DNA of 53,715 nucleotides from M50B103 sp041667565 (GTDB lineage Bacteria > Fidelibacterota > Fidelibacteria > Fidelibacterales > Fidelibacteraceae), in NCBI GenBank assembly GCA_964572745.1, contig CAZNFT010000007.1, positions 1 to 53,715 of the forward strand, read 5' to 3'. Of the stretch, positions 1-7,727 are shown one piece after another. The translations under genes and the position numbers were made by a program. The number at the start of each line of letters is the position of its first letter. Positions within the stretch are counted from its first letter, which is position 1. The notes below the pieces were generated by a model. It was not told where the DNA came from, did no database searches, and saw only the letters and a program-made list of their open reading frames with translations.

Positions 1-126
1 TCCAACTTAATGAAATGTTTACTGTTCCACTATTTAAAGTACCGTTCTTTGATGGATAAAATAATTTGGCAATTTAAAAATCTAGATAAGAGCCCCATAG
101 AAATACCTGAAGTATCTTTTTTATGA
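1..126 (+). other. Possible 3' end of a gene cut by the window edge
   Basis: Frame 1 is open from the first base to a TGA at 124-126, about 41 codons, ending in the residues EIPEVSFL. It may be the C-terminus of a gene that starts outside the window, but 41 open codons in AT-rich DNA can also arise by chance. I recognise no family. It lies 21 bases before the next start, which would fit a co-directional neighbour. Confidence 0.25.
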
Positions 127-147
127 TAATAATGTGGTGATAGATCA

Positions 148-555
148 ATGAATCCCAAACAAACAAAAATTAAAACTACTGGCAACCCGATAATTCGCAA
201 CCTTCTCATCATTGCTGGATTTGTGTCCCTAATTTTAGGGATCATTGGTGTCGTCCTCCCTCTCCTTCCCACCACCCCATTTATCCTTGTATCTGCAGCG
301 GCCTTTGCACGCTCGTCAAAAAAATTTCATGCATGGCTGTATAAAAATCGTTTTTTTGCTAAACTTTTAATAGACTATCAAGAACGCAAGGGCTTAGCAC
401 TAAGATATAAAATCTATATTTTAATAATGCTTTGGCTCACCATAACTGCAACTGCTATTCTTTTCACAGATTCTATTATTGTAAGACTTATACTCTTTTT
501 CATTGCCATAGCAGTTACAGTACATATCTCAAAATTTAAAACATTAAAAACATGA
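148..555 (+). CDS. DUF454 (YbaN-like) inner-membrane protein
   Basis: This 135-residue protein matches the DUF454/YbaN family of small inner-membrane proteins of unknown function. The family signature is visible at residues 28-60: a hydrophobic segment with GIIGVVLPLLPTTPF followed by the FARSSKKFHAWL stretch. A second hydrophobic block lies near residues 90-125, giving three or four membrane segments in all. The length is normal for the family (about 120-150). The start is ATG after a weak GGTGAT ribosome site at about 134-139. It appears to be a single gene followed by a 165-bp spacer. The family call is firm; the biochemical role is unknown. Confidence 0.85.
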   Translation: MNPKQTKIKTTGNPIIRNLLIIAGFVSLILGIIGVVLPLLPTTPFILVSAAAFARSSKKFHAWLYKNRFFAKLLIDYQERKGLALRYKIYILIMLWLTITATAILFTDSIIVRLILFFIAIAVTVHISKFKTLKT

Positions 556-603
556 CCCTATCTCAAAACTTCCAAACGCATTACTCCCTGAAAAAAACAA
601 AAA

Positions 604-634
604 TGCTCTAAAGTTAAGTCACTCTCATAGAGCA
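604..634 (-). terminator. Terminator-like hairpin, oriented to the minus strand
   Basis: TGCTCTA (604-610) pairs with TAGAGCA (628-634) across a 17-base loop. On the minus strand the hairpin is followed by a T-rich run (the A-rich stretch at about 591-603 on the plus strand). On the plus strand no T-run follows. No minus-strand gene lies nearby that it would serve, so it may be only a structural element. Confidence 0.3.
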
Positions 635-720
635 AAAGAAGCCTTTGCATCAGCTCTAAAATTTCTGTAGATTTAATTTATAATTAACGTTATTCTTAAT
701 AATTATGAAGGAGGTCTTTT

Positions 721-1530
721 ATGCCTACAACTAACAACCATAAGAGCGGACATCTACTTTTAGCTATCTTGAATATTCTGCTGTTTTCAGGAATGATTAC
801 TATGAATGCTCTGGCAAATATTCTGCCCATTAATGGACTTAACACTGGCGAACTCTCAGATTTTTACCCAAATCTATTTGTACCGGCCGGATTGACATTT
901 TCCATCTGGGGGGTGATCTATCTACTTTTGTTTATCTATGTTGTTTATGCCTTGATCGCAGCAATTAGAGGAAACAAGGACATCATTTGTATAAAAACGC
1001 AGATAGCTTTTGCTGTAACTTGCATCTTAAACAGCGTTTGGATTATTTTTTGGCATTATAAACTAATCGTCTGGTCTGAAATAACCATGTTGGCTTTACT
1101 AGCTACACTGATCTATCTCTTTCAAAAAACAGCTAAACTTAATACAAAGGGCTTTGTTAAAACCTTCGCTGTTTCTGTTCCTATCAACATCTATCTTGGA
1201 TGGATAACAGTCGCCACTATTGCGAATACAACTGCCCTTTTGGTTGCAAAAAACTGGGGAGCTTGGGGAATTTCAGAAAGTAGCTGGACAGTTACAATGA
1301 TTCTAATCGCTACATGCATTACTGTTATCATACTAATCAAAAAACAAACGCTCTGCTTTGCACTCGTTATCATCTGGGCTTTGATTGGAATTTATATTAA
1401 ACGAATCGGCGCCGATATACTATACAAAGATATCATATTTACACTAAGTCTGTCGCTGGGCCTTCTTGTTGTTGTTTCTGTCTATGTTCTTATTAAAAAA
1501 CGACTTCAAGCCCAAAATAACAATCAATAG
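721..1530 (+). CDS. TspO/MBR-like tryptophan-rich multi-pass membrane protein
   Basis: A 269-residue, very hydrophobic protein with seven or eight predicted membrane segments. Residues about 52-70 contain PAGLTFSIWGVIYLLL, which resembles the proline/tryptophan-rich start of TspO/MBR (translocator/tryptophan-rich sensory) proteins, and LGWITVATIANTTALL near 160-175 fits the same superfamily. Members bind porphyrins or isoprenoids, but the ligand cannot be read from the sequence. It is longer than classic TspO (about 160). The start is well supported by GAAGGAGG 6-13 bases upstream of ATG. The gene stands alone and is directly followed by an interspersed repeat. The superfamily call is moderately confident; the function is unknown. 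Confidence 0.6.
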   Translation: MPTTNNHKSGHLLLAILNILLFSGMITMNALANILPINGLNTGELSDFYPNLFVPAGLTFSIWGVIYLLLFIYVVYALIAAIRGNKDIICIKTQIAFAVTCILNSVWIIFWHYKLIVWSEITMLALLATLIYLFQKTAKLNTKGFVKTFAVSVPINIYLGWITVATIANTTALLVAKNWGAWGISESSWTVTMILIATCITVIILIKKQTLCFALVIIWALIGIYIKRIGADILYKDIIFTLSLSLGLLVVVSVYVLIKKRLQAQNNNQ

Positions 1531-1565
1531 AACTCTTGAGATAAGCTTGTACTATCTGATTTGTG
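1531..1565 (+). repeat. Interspersed 35-bp element, copy A
   Basis: The element starts at the first base after the stop of the preceding gene. It aligns without gaps to copies at 38097-38131 and 39522-39556: AAC-CTT-ATAAG near the start, then ACTAT-TGA and GTG at the end. With the 38097 copy, similarity continues for about 45 further bases, including a TTTCTCTTTTC stretch and an A/T-rich tail to about 1615. No reading frame, transposase or target duplication is evident. Confidence 0.65.
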
Positions 1566-1770
1566 AGAGAAAGTTTCTCTTTTCGATGCAAACATCTTAT
1601 TTATTATGGGTTATTAACAAAATATTTGAAAAAGATTAGGGTAATTTTAACCATAAATGCTTTGATAGAAGCTTGAGCAAAGGCTTCATGCAATTTGATT
1701 CTTTGCCAAATGTCTTTTATGTCGTATTTTAATCGCAGAAAAAAACAGTCCTTTTACAACAGGAGAAACT

Positions 1771-2052
1771 ATGAGCACTTTTAAAGATAATAAATCAAAT
1801 AAACTTGAAGAAAATAAAGCTAATTGGGCCAAGATCCGCAAGATGGGCAAAACCAAATTTATTTTAATTTATGGTGTGCTATTTTGGGGACTCATTATGG
1901 CTATTGCCTTCTTTTTCTTTAATTTGAGACAAAATCAATCTGTTCCCTGGTATGTTCACTTGCTTATTTCTTTATCTATCTTTACTATTGCCGGATACTT
2001 TGTAGGACACCTTACATGGAAATCTGCTGAAAAAAAATATCACGAGAAATAA
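1771..2052 (+). CDS. Small two-helix membrane protein, unknown function
   Basis: A 93-residue protein with a charged N-terminal 30 residues rich in Lys, Asn and Glu, then two hydrophobic helices at about 31-51 (FILIYGVLFWGLIMAIAFFF) and 62-80 (HLLISLSIFTIAGYFVGHL). It ends in a charged tail. The topology suggests both termini are cytoplasmic. CAGGAGAA lies a suitable distance before the ATG. I recognise no named family, although small two-TM proteins of this layout occur in Firmicutes and Bacteroidota. It is preceded by about 240 bases holding the 35-bp element and followed by a miniature reading frame. Confidence 0.65.
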   Translation: MSTFKDNKSNKLEENKANWAKIRKMGKTKFILIYGVLFWGLIMAIAFFFFNLRQNQSVPWYVHLLISLSIFTIAGYFVGHLTWKSAEKKYHEK

Positions 2053-2076
2053 AGACGAGCAACCGGAGGACTAAAA

Positions 2077-2097
2077 ATGAAAAACCTGATCCGCTGA
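2077..2097 (+). other. Six-codon reading frame with a strong Shine-Dalgarno
   Basis: ATG AAA AAC CTG ATC CGC TGA lies 6 bases after a near-perfect ribosome site (CCGGAGGA, 2063-2070), in the spacer between the small membrane protein and pyruvate kinase. It could be a leader peptide, a deletion scar of a former gene, or chance. The first residues (MKNLIR) look like an ordinary gene start, which favours a scar. Confidence 0.25.
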
Positions 2098-2191
2098 TTT
2101 TAGAATAAAAGATGCCATTGAAACTCAGCATATAAATATAATATTCTTAAATTAATACTAAAAAAAACGAATAAAATATCAAAAGGCTGCT

Positions 2192-3616
2192 ATGAGAAAA
2201 CAAACAAAAGTTGTTGCGACAATCTCGGATAAAAACTGCGAAATTGATTTCATAAAAGACATGATAGATCGGGGTGTTGATGTTTTCAGGCTCAACACGG
2301 CTCACCAGACCCTTAAAGATTCATTAAGGGTTATAAAAAACATCAGGGCTGTTTCGAATTTCACCGGAATACTTATAGATACAAAAGGTCCGGAGATTAG
2401 GACCTCAGGAATAACAAATGATATAGAGGTCAAAACCGGTGACCGTATTGCGTTCAGCAATGAAGATTGCAATACTCCTATGACAAAAGAAGGAATTATA
2501 ATAGTTCCTGTCAATCATGAGGATATTGTTGCCGATGTTCCTGAAAATGCTATGATTCTTATTGACGATGGAAAAACAGCATTCAGGGTTATCGGTAAAG
2601 AAAAAGCCTACCTATATGCCATCACGGAAAATGGCGGAATTATACAAAACAAAAAGAGCATAAATATCCCGGGAATTCATCTTAATCTCCCGGCGTTGAC
2701 CGATAAAGATCGTAGCTACATTCGCTTTGCCGCAGAAAATAATATCGATTTTATTGCTCACTCATTTGTACGGAATGCAGACGACATCGAAGAGATAAAT
2801 GAGATACTGAGAGACTATAAAAGCCATATAAAAATTATCGCAAAAATAGAGAATCGAGAGGGTGTCGAGAATTCTGAAGAAATTCTCAATGCATGTTATG
2901 GTATCATGGTTGCAAGAGGAGATCTCGGTATTGAGATCCCGGCCGAAGATGTTCCAGTAATTCAGAAAAGACTTATAAAACAGTGTATGGAGCAAGCAAA
3001 ACCGGTCATAATCGCAACACATATGCTGCAATCCATGATTGAGAATCCTCGACCAACAAGAGCTGAGGTCAGTGATGTAGCAAATGCTGTTCTTGACGGC
3101 AGCAGTGCACTGATGCTTAGTGGCGAGACAGCATATGGGAAATACCCTCTGGATTCGGTTGAAACTATGGTCAGAATAGCAAGAGCTTCTGAAGAAAGCC
3201 GAAGAGGAATATGGAAGCATGGAGTGAATGAAGAAGCTGATGATGTAAGAAGATTTCTTGTTAAAACCGCAATCGAGGCTTCGGAGAAACTCCCGATAGA
3301 AGCAATTGTAGTTCATACATATTCAGGTTTAACAGCGAGGCTTGTCTCCTCGTTCAGGGGAGGAATTCCAATCTATGTCCGTTGTCATGATCTGAAAATT
3401 GCCAGAGAGCTTACCCTATCATACGGTTTGTATCCAGAGCTGATTGATCTTCCGGGATCAACTGATGACCTAATTTCAAGTTCAGTAAAACCCCTGCTGG
3501 AAAAAGAAATTATTAAAAAAAATGATTTGATCCTTGTACTTGCCGCCAGACCGCCGCTAAGTACTAATGAGTGCAGTATGATAGAAATCAATACAACATC
3601 AAAATTTATTATCTAG
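2192..3616 (+). CDS. pyk: Pyruvate kinase
   Basis: Pyruvate kinase (EC 2.7.1.40) transfers phosphate from phosphoenolpyruvate to ADP as the last step of glycolysis. The 474-residue length is typical. The fold is clear: the N-terminal barrel starts with QTKVVATIS, the substrate loop is IDTKGPEIRT, and the signature MVARGDLGIEIP is followed by IIATHMLQSMIENPRPTRAE and LSGETAYGKYP. Residues about 345-474 form the allosteric C domain. The usual RLNFSH motif reads RLNTAH, a variant I associate with Bacteroidota homologues. At least seven arginines use AGG, which is rare in neighbours such as lgt, so lateral acquisition is possible. The ATG follows AAAGG. It appears to be transcribed alone. Confidence 0.95.
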   Translation: MRKQTKVVATISDKNCEIDFIKDMIDRGVDVFRLNTAHQTLKDSLRVIKNIRAVSNFTGILIDTKGPEIRTSGITNDIEVKTGDRIAFSNEDCNTPMTKEGIIIVPVNHEDIVADVPENAMILIDDGKTAFRVIGKEKAYLYAITENGGIIQNKKSINIPGIHLNLPALTDKDRSYIRFAAENNIDFIAHSFVRNADDIEEINEILRDYKSHIKIIAKIENREGVENSEEILNACYGIMVARGDLGIEIPAEDVPVIQKRLIKQCMEQAKPVIIATHMLQSMIENPRPTRAEVSDVANAVLDGSSALMLSGETAYGKYPLDSVETMVRIARASEESRRGIWKHGVNEEADDVRRFLVKTAIEASEKLPIEAIVVHTYSGLTARLVSSFRGGIPIYVRCHDLKIARELTLSYGLYPELIDLPGSTDDLISSSVKPLLEKEIIKKNDLILVLAARPPLSTNECSMIEINTTSKFII

Positions 3617-3780
3617 AATAGAAACATTAGCTCTCCTTTACTCTAAAAAGTTAAAGTTATGGCGGACAGTGAAAACTAAATATAGTCATCCAATTTCTAA
3701 TAGAACCCTTTGCACCCTTGCTACACAGTAAGCGCTTTGGAAGTAGCGATTCCTTAGAACTGTTTTAGCTAAGCTTATAT

Positions 3781-3999
3781 ATGATGGTACCTGAAATTAT
3801 CAGCAAATCACTCTTACAAGACTTAAAAGATTTCAATACCAAGTTAGAAGACTTTGATCAGAGATATTTAATGTATCTTTTAAGCAAAACCTCATCTCGC
3901 GTTTTATGCCTCAGCTCTTCTTTATCCTTTGCAGAGATTTTTATTTTCCTTAATTTATTGGATGGATTTTATTTGAATACAATAGCTAATGGAGACTAG
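3781..3999 (+). CDS. Doubtful 72-residue reading frame before the methyltransferase
   Basis: Codons from ATG to TAG would give 72 residues, mixed polar in the first half and hydrophobic (SLSFAEIFIFLNLLDGFYL) in the second. No ribosome site is visible upstream and no family is recognised. It ends five bases before the next start, so it could be the first gene of that operon. The rest of 3617-4004 holds only AT-rich spacer with a GAACCCTTTGCA stretch (3703-3714) that recurs on the opposite strand near 38250. I looked for a TPP riboswitch here and did not see one. Confidence 0.2.
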   Translation: MMVPEIISKSLLQDLKDFNTKLEDFDQRYLMYLLSKTSSRVLCLSSSLSFAEIFIFLNLLDGFYLNTIANGD

Positions 4000-4004
4000 A
4001 AAAG

Positions 4005-4721
4005 ATGAACAAGAAAGTAAATGAAAGCGCCTTTGCACAATTTGCTAACGCCTACGATGAATGGTTCCTGAAAAATGAAAATGTCCTTAGATCTGAAGTC
4101 CGTTTGCTTGCATATTTTTTGCAAGAACCCGGCAAAACATTATCAATTGGCTGTGGAAGCGGCCTTTTTGAAGCTATCTTAAAACGTGATTATGGAATTA
4201 TTATTGAAGACGGTGTTGAGCCTGCAGAAGGTATGGCCAAAATAGCAAGTCAGCGCGGCATGAATGTCCGCATTGGTACAGCCGAAACCATTGAACTTGG
4301 CAATGAAAAATATGATGCTGTAATATTTAACGGTTGTCCTTCGTATATAAATGATCTGCAAGAAGCTTTTGACAATGCTTTTGAGGCATTAAAACCGGGT
4401 GGAAAAATCCTTGTTCTAGATATTCCTAAAGAGTCATCCTACGCTTTGCTTTATAACCTTGCTAAAGAAATTGGCAGCTGGGAACATCAATATTTCGAGG
4501 GTGCTATCCCACCAAATGTTTACCCTATTGCCTTTGTTCAGGATCCTATCTGGTTTACAACTCCCGAAAAAGTTGATCTGCTAAAAAAATCCGGATTTTC
4601 GAATTTTGAATATGCTCAAACCTTAACGAAACATCCAGCTTACTCAAACCAAAAAGCAGAAGAGCCTGTTGAAGGTTATGATCGTGGTGATTATGTTGCC
4701 ATAAAAGCAGTAAAGGAATAA
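4005..4721 (+). CDS. Class I SAM-dependent methyltransferase, coupled to thiM
   Basis: A 238-residue Rossmann-type methyltransferase. Motif I, the SAM-binding loop, is LSIGCGSGLFEA (about 47-58). The acidic residue after strand 2 is in VEPAEGMAKIA, motif post-II is YDAVIFNG, and LKPGGKILVLD is the usual motif after helix E. The N-terminal FAQFANAYDEWF stretch resembles the UbiE/Methyltransf_11 group. The substrate cannot be told. Its stop overlaps the thiM start by one base (TAATG), so translation is probably coupled and it belongs to the thiamine cluster. A role on a thiamine precursor or breakdown product is only inference from context. GGAGAC before the ATG serves as ribosome site. Confidence 0.8.
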   Translation: MNKKVNESAFAQFANAYDEWFLKNENVLRSEVRLLAYFLQEPGKTLSIGCGSGLFEAILKRDYGIIIEDGVEPAEGMAKIASQRGMNVRIGTAETIELGNEKYDAVIFNGCPSYINDLQEAFDNAFEALKPGGKILVLDIPKESSYALLYNLAKEIGSWEHQYFEGAIPPNVYPIAFVQDPIWFTTPEKVDLLKKSGFSNFEYAQTLTKHPAYSNQKAEEPVEGYDRGDYVAIKAVKE

Positions 4722-5515
4722 TGAAAATGAAACCTGACCTCGTATATAAGCACTTAAAAAATGTCAGAGAGAAAGCACCTCTTGTTCATAATATCACTAA
4801 TTATGTGGTGATGAACAATACGGCCAACGCTCTCTTAGCCATTGGAGCTTCTCCCGTTATGGCCCACGCTGTTGAAGAAGTCGAAGACATGATCAAGATC
4901 GCTTCAACTTTGGTAATTAATATTGGCACACTCAGTCCACACTGGGTAGAAGCTATGATAAAAGCTGCTAAAGCTGCCAAGGCAAAAGGGATTCCCATTG
5001 TGCTAGATCCGGTCGGTGCCGGTGCTACTCCTTACCGAAGTGAGACCTGCTTTGAGCTCTTAGAAACTGCAAACCCTGCTGTAATTCGTGGAAATGCCTC
5101 CGAGATTATGGCTCTGGAAAATGCCGCTGTAAAAACAAAGGGCGTGGATAGTACACAAAGCCCCGATTCAGCAATGGATGCTGCTAAAAATCTCGCTAAT
5201 AAATATAATTGCATTGTATCTATCAGTGGCAAGATCGATCATCTCAACCAGGGTGAAAAAATTATTACTCTTGAAGGCGGGAGCGATATGATGCCAAAGA
5301 TAACCGGTCTTGGTTGCACTGCAACAGCATTGACCGCGGCTTTTATAGCGGTCAACAAAGACACATTAGAAGCAGCTGCCTCGGCTATGGCCGTAATGGG
5401 TATTGCCGCCGAAATGGCAGAAGAAAAAGCAAGCGGTCCCGGGACATTGCAACTACACATGCTGGACGCTTTTTATAATATGAATGAAAATGATATTGGA
5501 AAATATTTGAAATAG
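4721..5515 (+). CDS. thiM: Hydroxyethylthiazole kinase
   Basis: ThiM (EC 2.7.1.50) phosphorylates 4-methyl-5-(2-hydroxyethyl)thiazole so the thiazole half of thiamine can be salvaged. The 264-residue protein has the ribokinase-like features of the family. The N-terminal NITNYVVMNNTANALLA and PVMAHAVEEVEDM bind thiazole, VLDPVGAGAT lies near the active site, and TGLGCTATALTAAF (about 192-205) carries the catalytic Cys at the anion hole. It starts within the stop of the preceding methyltransferase; an alternative ATG lies two codons in. The downstream operon resumes only after a 561-bp spacer filled by a repeat array. Function is secure. Confidence 0.95.
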   Translation: MKMKPDLVYKHLKNVREKAPLVHNITNYVVMNNTANALLAIGASPVMAHAVEEVEDMIKIASTLVINIGTLSPHWVEAMIKAAKAAKAKGIPIVLDPVGAGATPYRSETCFELLETANPAVIRGNASEIMALENAAVKTKGVDSTQSPDSAMDAAKNLANKYNCIVSISGKIDHLNQGEKIITLEGGSDMMPKITGLGCTATALTAAFIAVNKDTLEAAASAMAVMGIAAEMAEEKASGPGTLQLHMLDAFYNMNENDIGKYLK

Positions 5516-5534
5516 ACATGATTCTTTTTGACGG

Positions 5535-5874
5535 GATAGCTGGATAATCAGAATAGCTAATATTTGACAGGATAACAGGATATACTAGATAGCTAATATT
5601 TGACAGGATAACAGGATATACTGGATAGCTAATATCTGANNNNNNNNNNNNNNNNNNNNNNNNNNNNNNNNNNNNNNNNNNNNNNNNNNNNNNNNNNNNN
5701 NNNNNNNNNNNNNNNNNNNNNNNNNNNNNNNNNNNNNNNCAAGATAACAGGATATACTGGATAGCTAATATCTGACAAGATAACAGGATATACTGGATAG
5801 CTAATATCTGACAAGATAACAGGATATACTAGATAGCTAATATCTGACAAGATAACAGGATATACTGGATAGCT
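5535..5874. repeat. 36-bp tandem repeat array containing an assembly gap
   Basis: Units of exactly 36 bp begin at 5571, 5607, 5743, 5779, 5815 and 5851 (the last partial, about 24 bp), with a degenerate unit at 5535-5570. Each unit starts GATAACAGGATATACTGGAT and continues with AGCTAATAT and a TGACA tail. Units left of the gap read TATTTGACAG and those at the right read TATCTGACAA, so the array has drifted. The plus strand is closed in all three frames. On the minus strand two frames stay open and one gives a 12-residue repeat (SDISYPVYPVIL), which I take as accidental. The array separates thiM from thiE within one cluster. Confidence 0.9.
5640..5739. other. Scaffold gap of 100 N inside the repeat array
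   Basis: Exactly 100 undetermined bases, the conventional length for an unknown gap. The 33 known bases of the unit at 5607-5639 plus the 3 bases at 5740-5742 make one complete 36-bp unit, so the flanks are in phase. The true missing length is therefore most simply a multiple of 36, and the repeat itself probably broke the assembly. Confidence 0.95.
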
Positions 5875-6076
5875 TTTTGCCGTACCGCGCGACCTGTGTG
5901 CTGTAAGTCCTGATCTTTCGTAAGCTCCGATACTTTGGAGCGAAGTGTGGATAGGATAAGAGGATATGCCTGATTCCGTTTGAAAGGAAACTCGGAATGT
6001 TAATTAACAAGAATATACGGACAACTTGCATGCGCTACGAAGAGTGAGTCGCCCCATAAATAAGACAAAGCTAGCT
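5875..6076 (+). other. Structured leader between the repeat array and thiE
   Basis: About 200 bases without a convincing gene. It holds a hairpin GCTCC/GGAGC (5924-5941), a second with ATTCCG/CGGAAT arms (5973-5998) and a degenerate piece of the repeat (GATAGGATAAGAGGATAT, about 5950-5967). The first part is richer in G+C than its surroundings. It could be a 5' leader for thiE-thiL-thiD-tenA. The conserved pieces of a TPP riboswitch (CTGAGA and the GAACCTGATC region) are not seen. Confidence 0.35.
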
Positions 6077-6721
6077 ATGAGTAAAATGAAAAACATTGAT
6101 TATAGTTTATACCTTGTAACTGACAGAGCTCTTTCGAAAGGAAGGTCTCTTTTTGAAATTATTAAATCCGCTGTTAAAGGTGGTGTTACTGTCGTTCAGT
6201 TACGAGAAAAAGACTGTTCAACACGAGAGTTTTTAGAGATAGCGCAAGAAGTTAAAAACTTTTGTTCACCTTTGGGTGTTCCGCTTATTATTAATGATAG
6301 AGTAGATATTGCTCTGGCAGTCGCTGCAGAAGGCTTACATATTGGTCAAAGCGATATGCCTTACGAGATCGCCAGGAAACTAATGGGATCTGACGCCATT
6401 ATCGGACTTTCGGTTGAAAGTGTAGAAGATGCTTTAGAAGCTGAAAAAATGGATGTAGATTATCTAGGACTCAGTCCAATTTATTCTACAGCGACAAAAA
6501 CAGATATAGATCATGAACTCGGACTGGAAGGAATTCGTGAAATTCGTAAAATATCACGACATCCATTGATCGCCATTGGTGGAATTAATCTTGATAACAT
6601 AGCAAAGATTATTGCTGCAGGAGCTGATGGAATTGCTGTCGTTTCGGCGATCTGCTCTGCAGAAGACCCCAAAGCAGCTTCTCAAGAACTGCTGAAACAA
6701 GTAAAATCAGGTAAAAAATGA
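6077..6721 (+). CDS. thiE: Thiamine-phosphate synthase
   Basis: ThiE (EC 2.5.1.3) joins hydroxymethylpyrimidine diphosphate and thiazole phosphate to give thiamine phosphate. From this ATG it has 214 residues, the usual length. Family motifs run in order: YLVTDR at the N-terminus, VTVVQLREKD, PLIINDRVDIALA with the pyrimidine/Mg site, GLHIGQSDMP, YLGLSPIYSTATKTD, and the phosphate-binding PLIAIGGINLDN and ADGIAVVSAI. The frame extends upstream to an ATG at 6026, but those 17 residues are not conserved in ThiE and have no ribosome site, so I prefer 6077 (or ATG 6086). The stop overlaps thiL by four bases. Confidence 0.93.
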   Translation: MSKMKNIDYSLYLVTDRALSKGRSLFEIIKSAVKGGVTVVQLREKDCSTREFLEIAQEVKNFCSPLGVPLIINDRVDIALAVAAEGLHIGQSDMPYEIARKLMGSDAIIGLSVESVEDALEAEKMDVDYLGLSPIYSTATKTDIDHELGLEGIREIRKISRHPLIAIGGINLDNIAKIIAAGADGIAVVSAICSAEDPKAASQELLKQVKSGKK

Positions 6722-7725
6722 AATTAAGTGACATTGGAGAATTTGCTTTTATTGAAAAAATAGTCTCTCCCTTTTTTGAACACTTGGGAAAGGACATTAC
6801 CGGTATTGGTGATGATTGTGCCATTACACCACTTTCGGATAGTGAAAGTCAGATTGTTACAACTGACCTTTTGATTGAAAATACACATTTTTTATTTAAC
6901 AAGATCACAGCATTCGAGCTGGGACAAAAAGCCCTGGCTGTAAATATTAGCGATATCGCGGCTATGGGTGGAACTCCCCAAAGTGCTTATATTTCTTTGG
7001 GAATACCTGAAAAAGTAGATATAGAATGGCTAAAAGAATTTTATGAAGGCCTATCATTTCTTTCAAAAGAAAGCAAAACGCCAATTCTTGGCGGAGATAC
7101 AACCCGCTCACAAAACGACTTGGTGATCAATATTACCATCATTGGAAAAGTAAAGAATGAACATTTAAAACTGCGCTCAGGGGCAAAACCCGGCGACCTT
7201 ATTTGTGTGACATCTACATTGGGAGAATCGGCTTGCGGATTAAAACTTGTCTTGAGGAATTTACCTCTCTCAACAGCCGCAGAAAGAGCAATGTACAAAG
7301 CTCATAATCTACCAAGACCATTTCTCGCAGAAGGAAGCTTTCTTGGAAAAAAAAGTGCTGTAACTAGTATGATAGATGTGTCCGATGGAATTGACTCGGA
7401 TATAAGGCGCATTATGCAACAATCGCAGGTTGGTGCAATAGTGGATCTTGAAAAAATCCCCATTTCGGGTATGATGGAAGAAGTCTGTGGAGATTACGGC
7501 TGGGAAGCTACAACTATTGCCGCTACCGGCGGAGAAGATTACTGCCTGCTTTGCACGGTCAAGCCTGATAATTATGAGGAGATTTCAGCTGAATACAAAA
7601 AGAAATTTAAGTCCGACTTATATACTATCGGGAAAATTACAGATAAAAAAACTCTGGAATATGTTTTAAAAAACAAACCGGTTGAGCTGAATAAAAGCGG
7701 TTTTGACCATTTTAAAAGTGAGTGA
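6718..7725 (+). CDS. thiL: Thiamine-monophosphate kinase
   Basis: ThiL (EC 2.7.4.16) phosphorylates thiamine monophosphate to the active cofactor thiamine diphosphate. The 335 residues show the AIR-synthase-like fold. GIGDDCAI (about 31-38) and TTDLLIENTHF bind Mg-ATP, ALAVNISDIAAMGGTP is the family signature, GGDTTRS forms another Mg site, and MIDVSDGIDSDIRRI opens the C-terminal domain. It starts at ATGA overlapping the end of thiE and runs into thiD with overlapping or closely spaced codons, so the three are one translationally coupled block. Nothing looks damaged. Confidence 0.95.
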   Translation: MKLSDIGEFAFIEKIVSPFFEHLGKDITGIGDDCAITPLSDSESQIVTTDLLIENTHFLFNKITAFELGQKALAVNISDIAAMGGTPQSAYISLGIPEKVDIEWLKEFYEGLSFLSKESKTPILGGDTTRSQNDLVINITIIGKVKNEHLKLRSGAKPGDLICVTSTLGESACGLKLVLRNLPLSTAAERAMYKAHNLPRPFLAEGSFLGKKSAVTSMIDVSDGIDSDIRRIMQQSQVGAIVDLEKIPISGMMEEVCGDYGWEATTIAATGGEDYCLLCTVKPDNYEEISAEYKKKFKSDLYTIGKITDKKTLEYVLKNKPVELNKSGFDHFKSE

Positions 7726-7727
7726 AT

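Noticed and set aside
2053..2110. AACCTGATC stretch like the end of a TPP riboswitch
   Set aside because: Only this piece matches. The CTGAGA arm and the rest of the fold are missing, and the next gene is pyk, not a thiamine gene.
2762..3316. 184-codon minus-strand frame inside pyk
   Set aside because: It is a shadow of the pyruvate kinase coding strand, without ribosome site or domain.
5629..5850. Minus-strand repeat frame SDISYPVYPVIL
   Set aside because: It is a by-product of a 36-bp unit divisible by three, crosses the N gap, and has no ribosome site or independent start.
5535..5874. Possible CRISPR array
   Set aside because: The units are contiguous, without variable spacers, and no cas gene is in the window.
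6026..6076. Longer ThiE start at 6026
   Set aside because: No ribosome site, and the extra 17 residues are basic and not part of the family.
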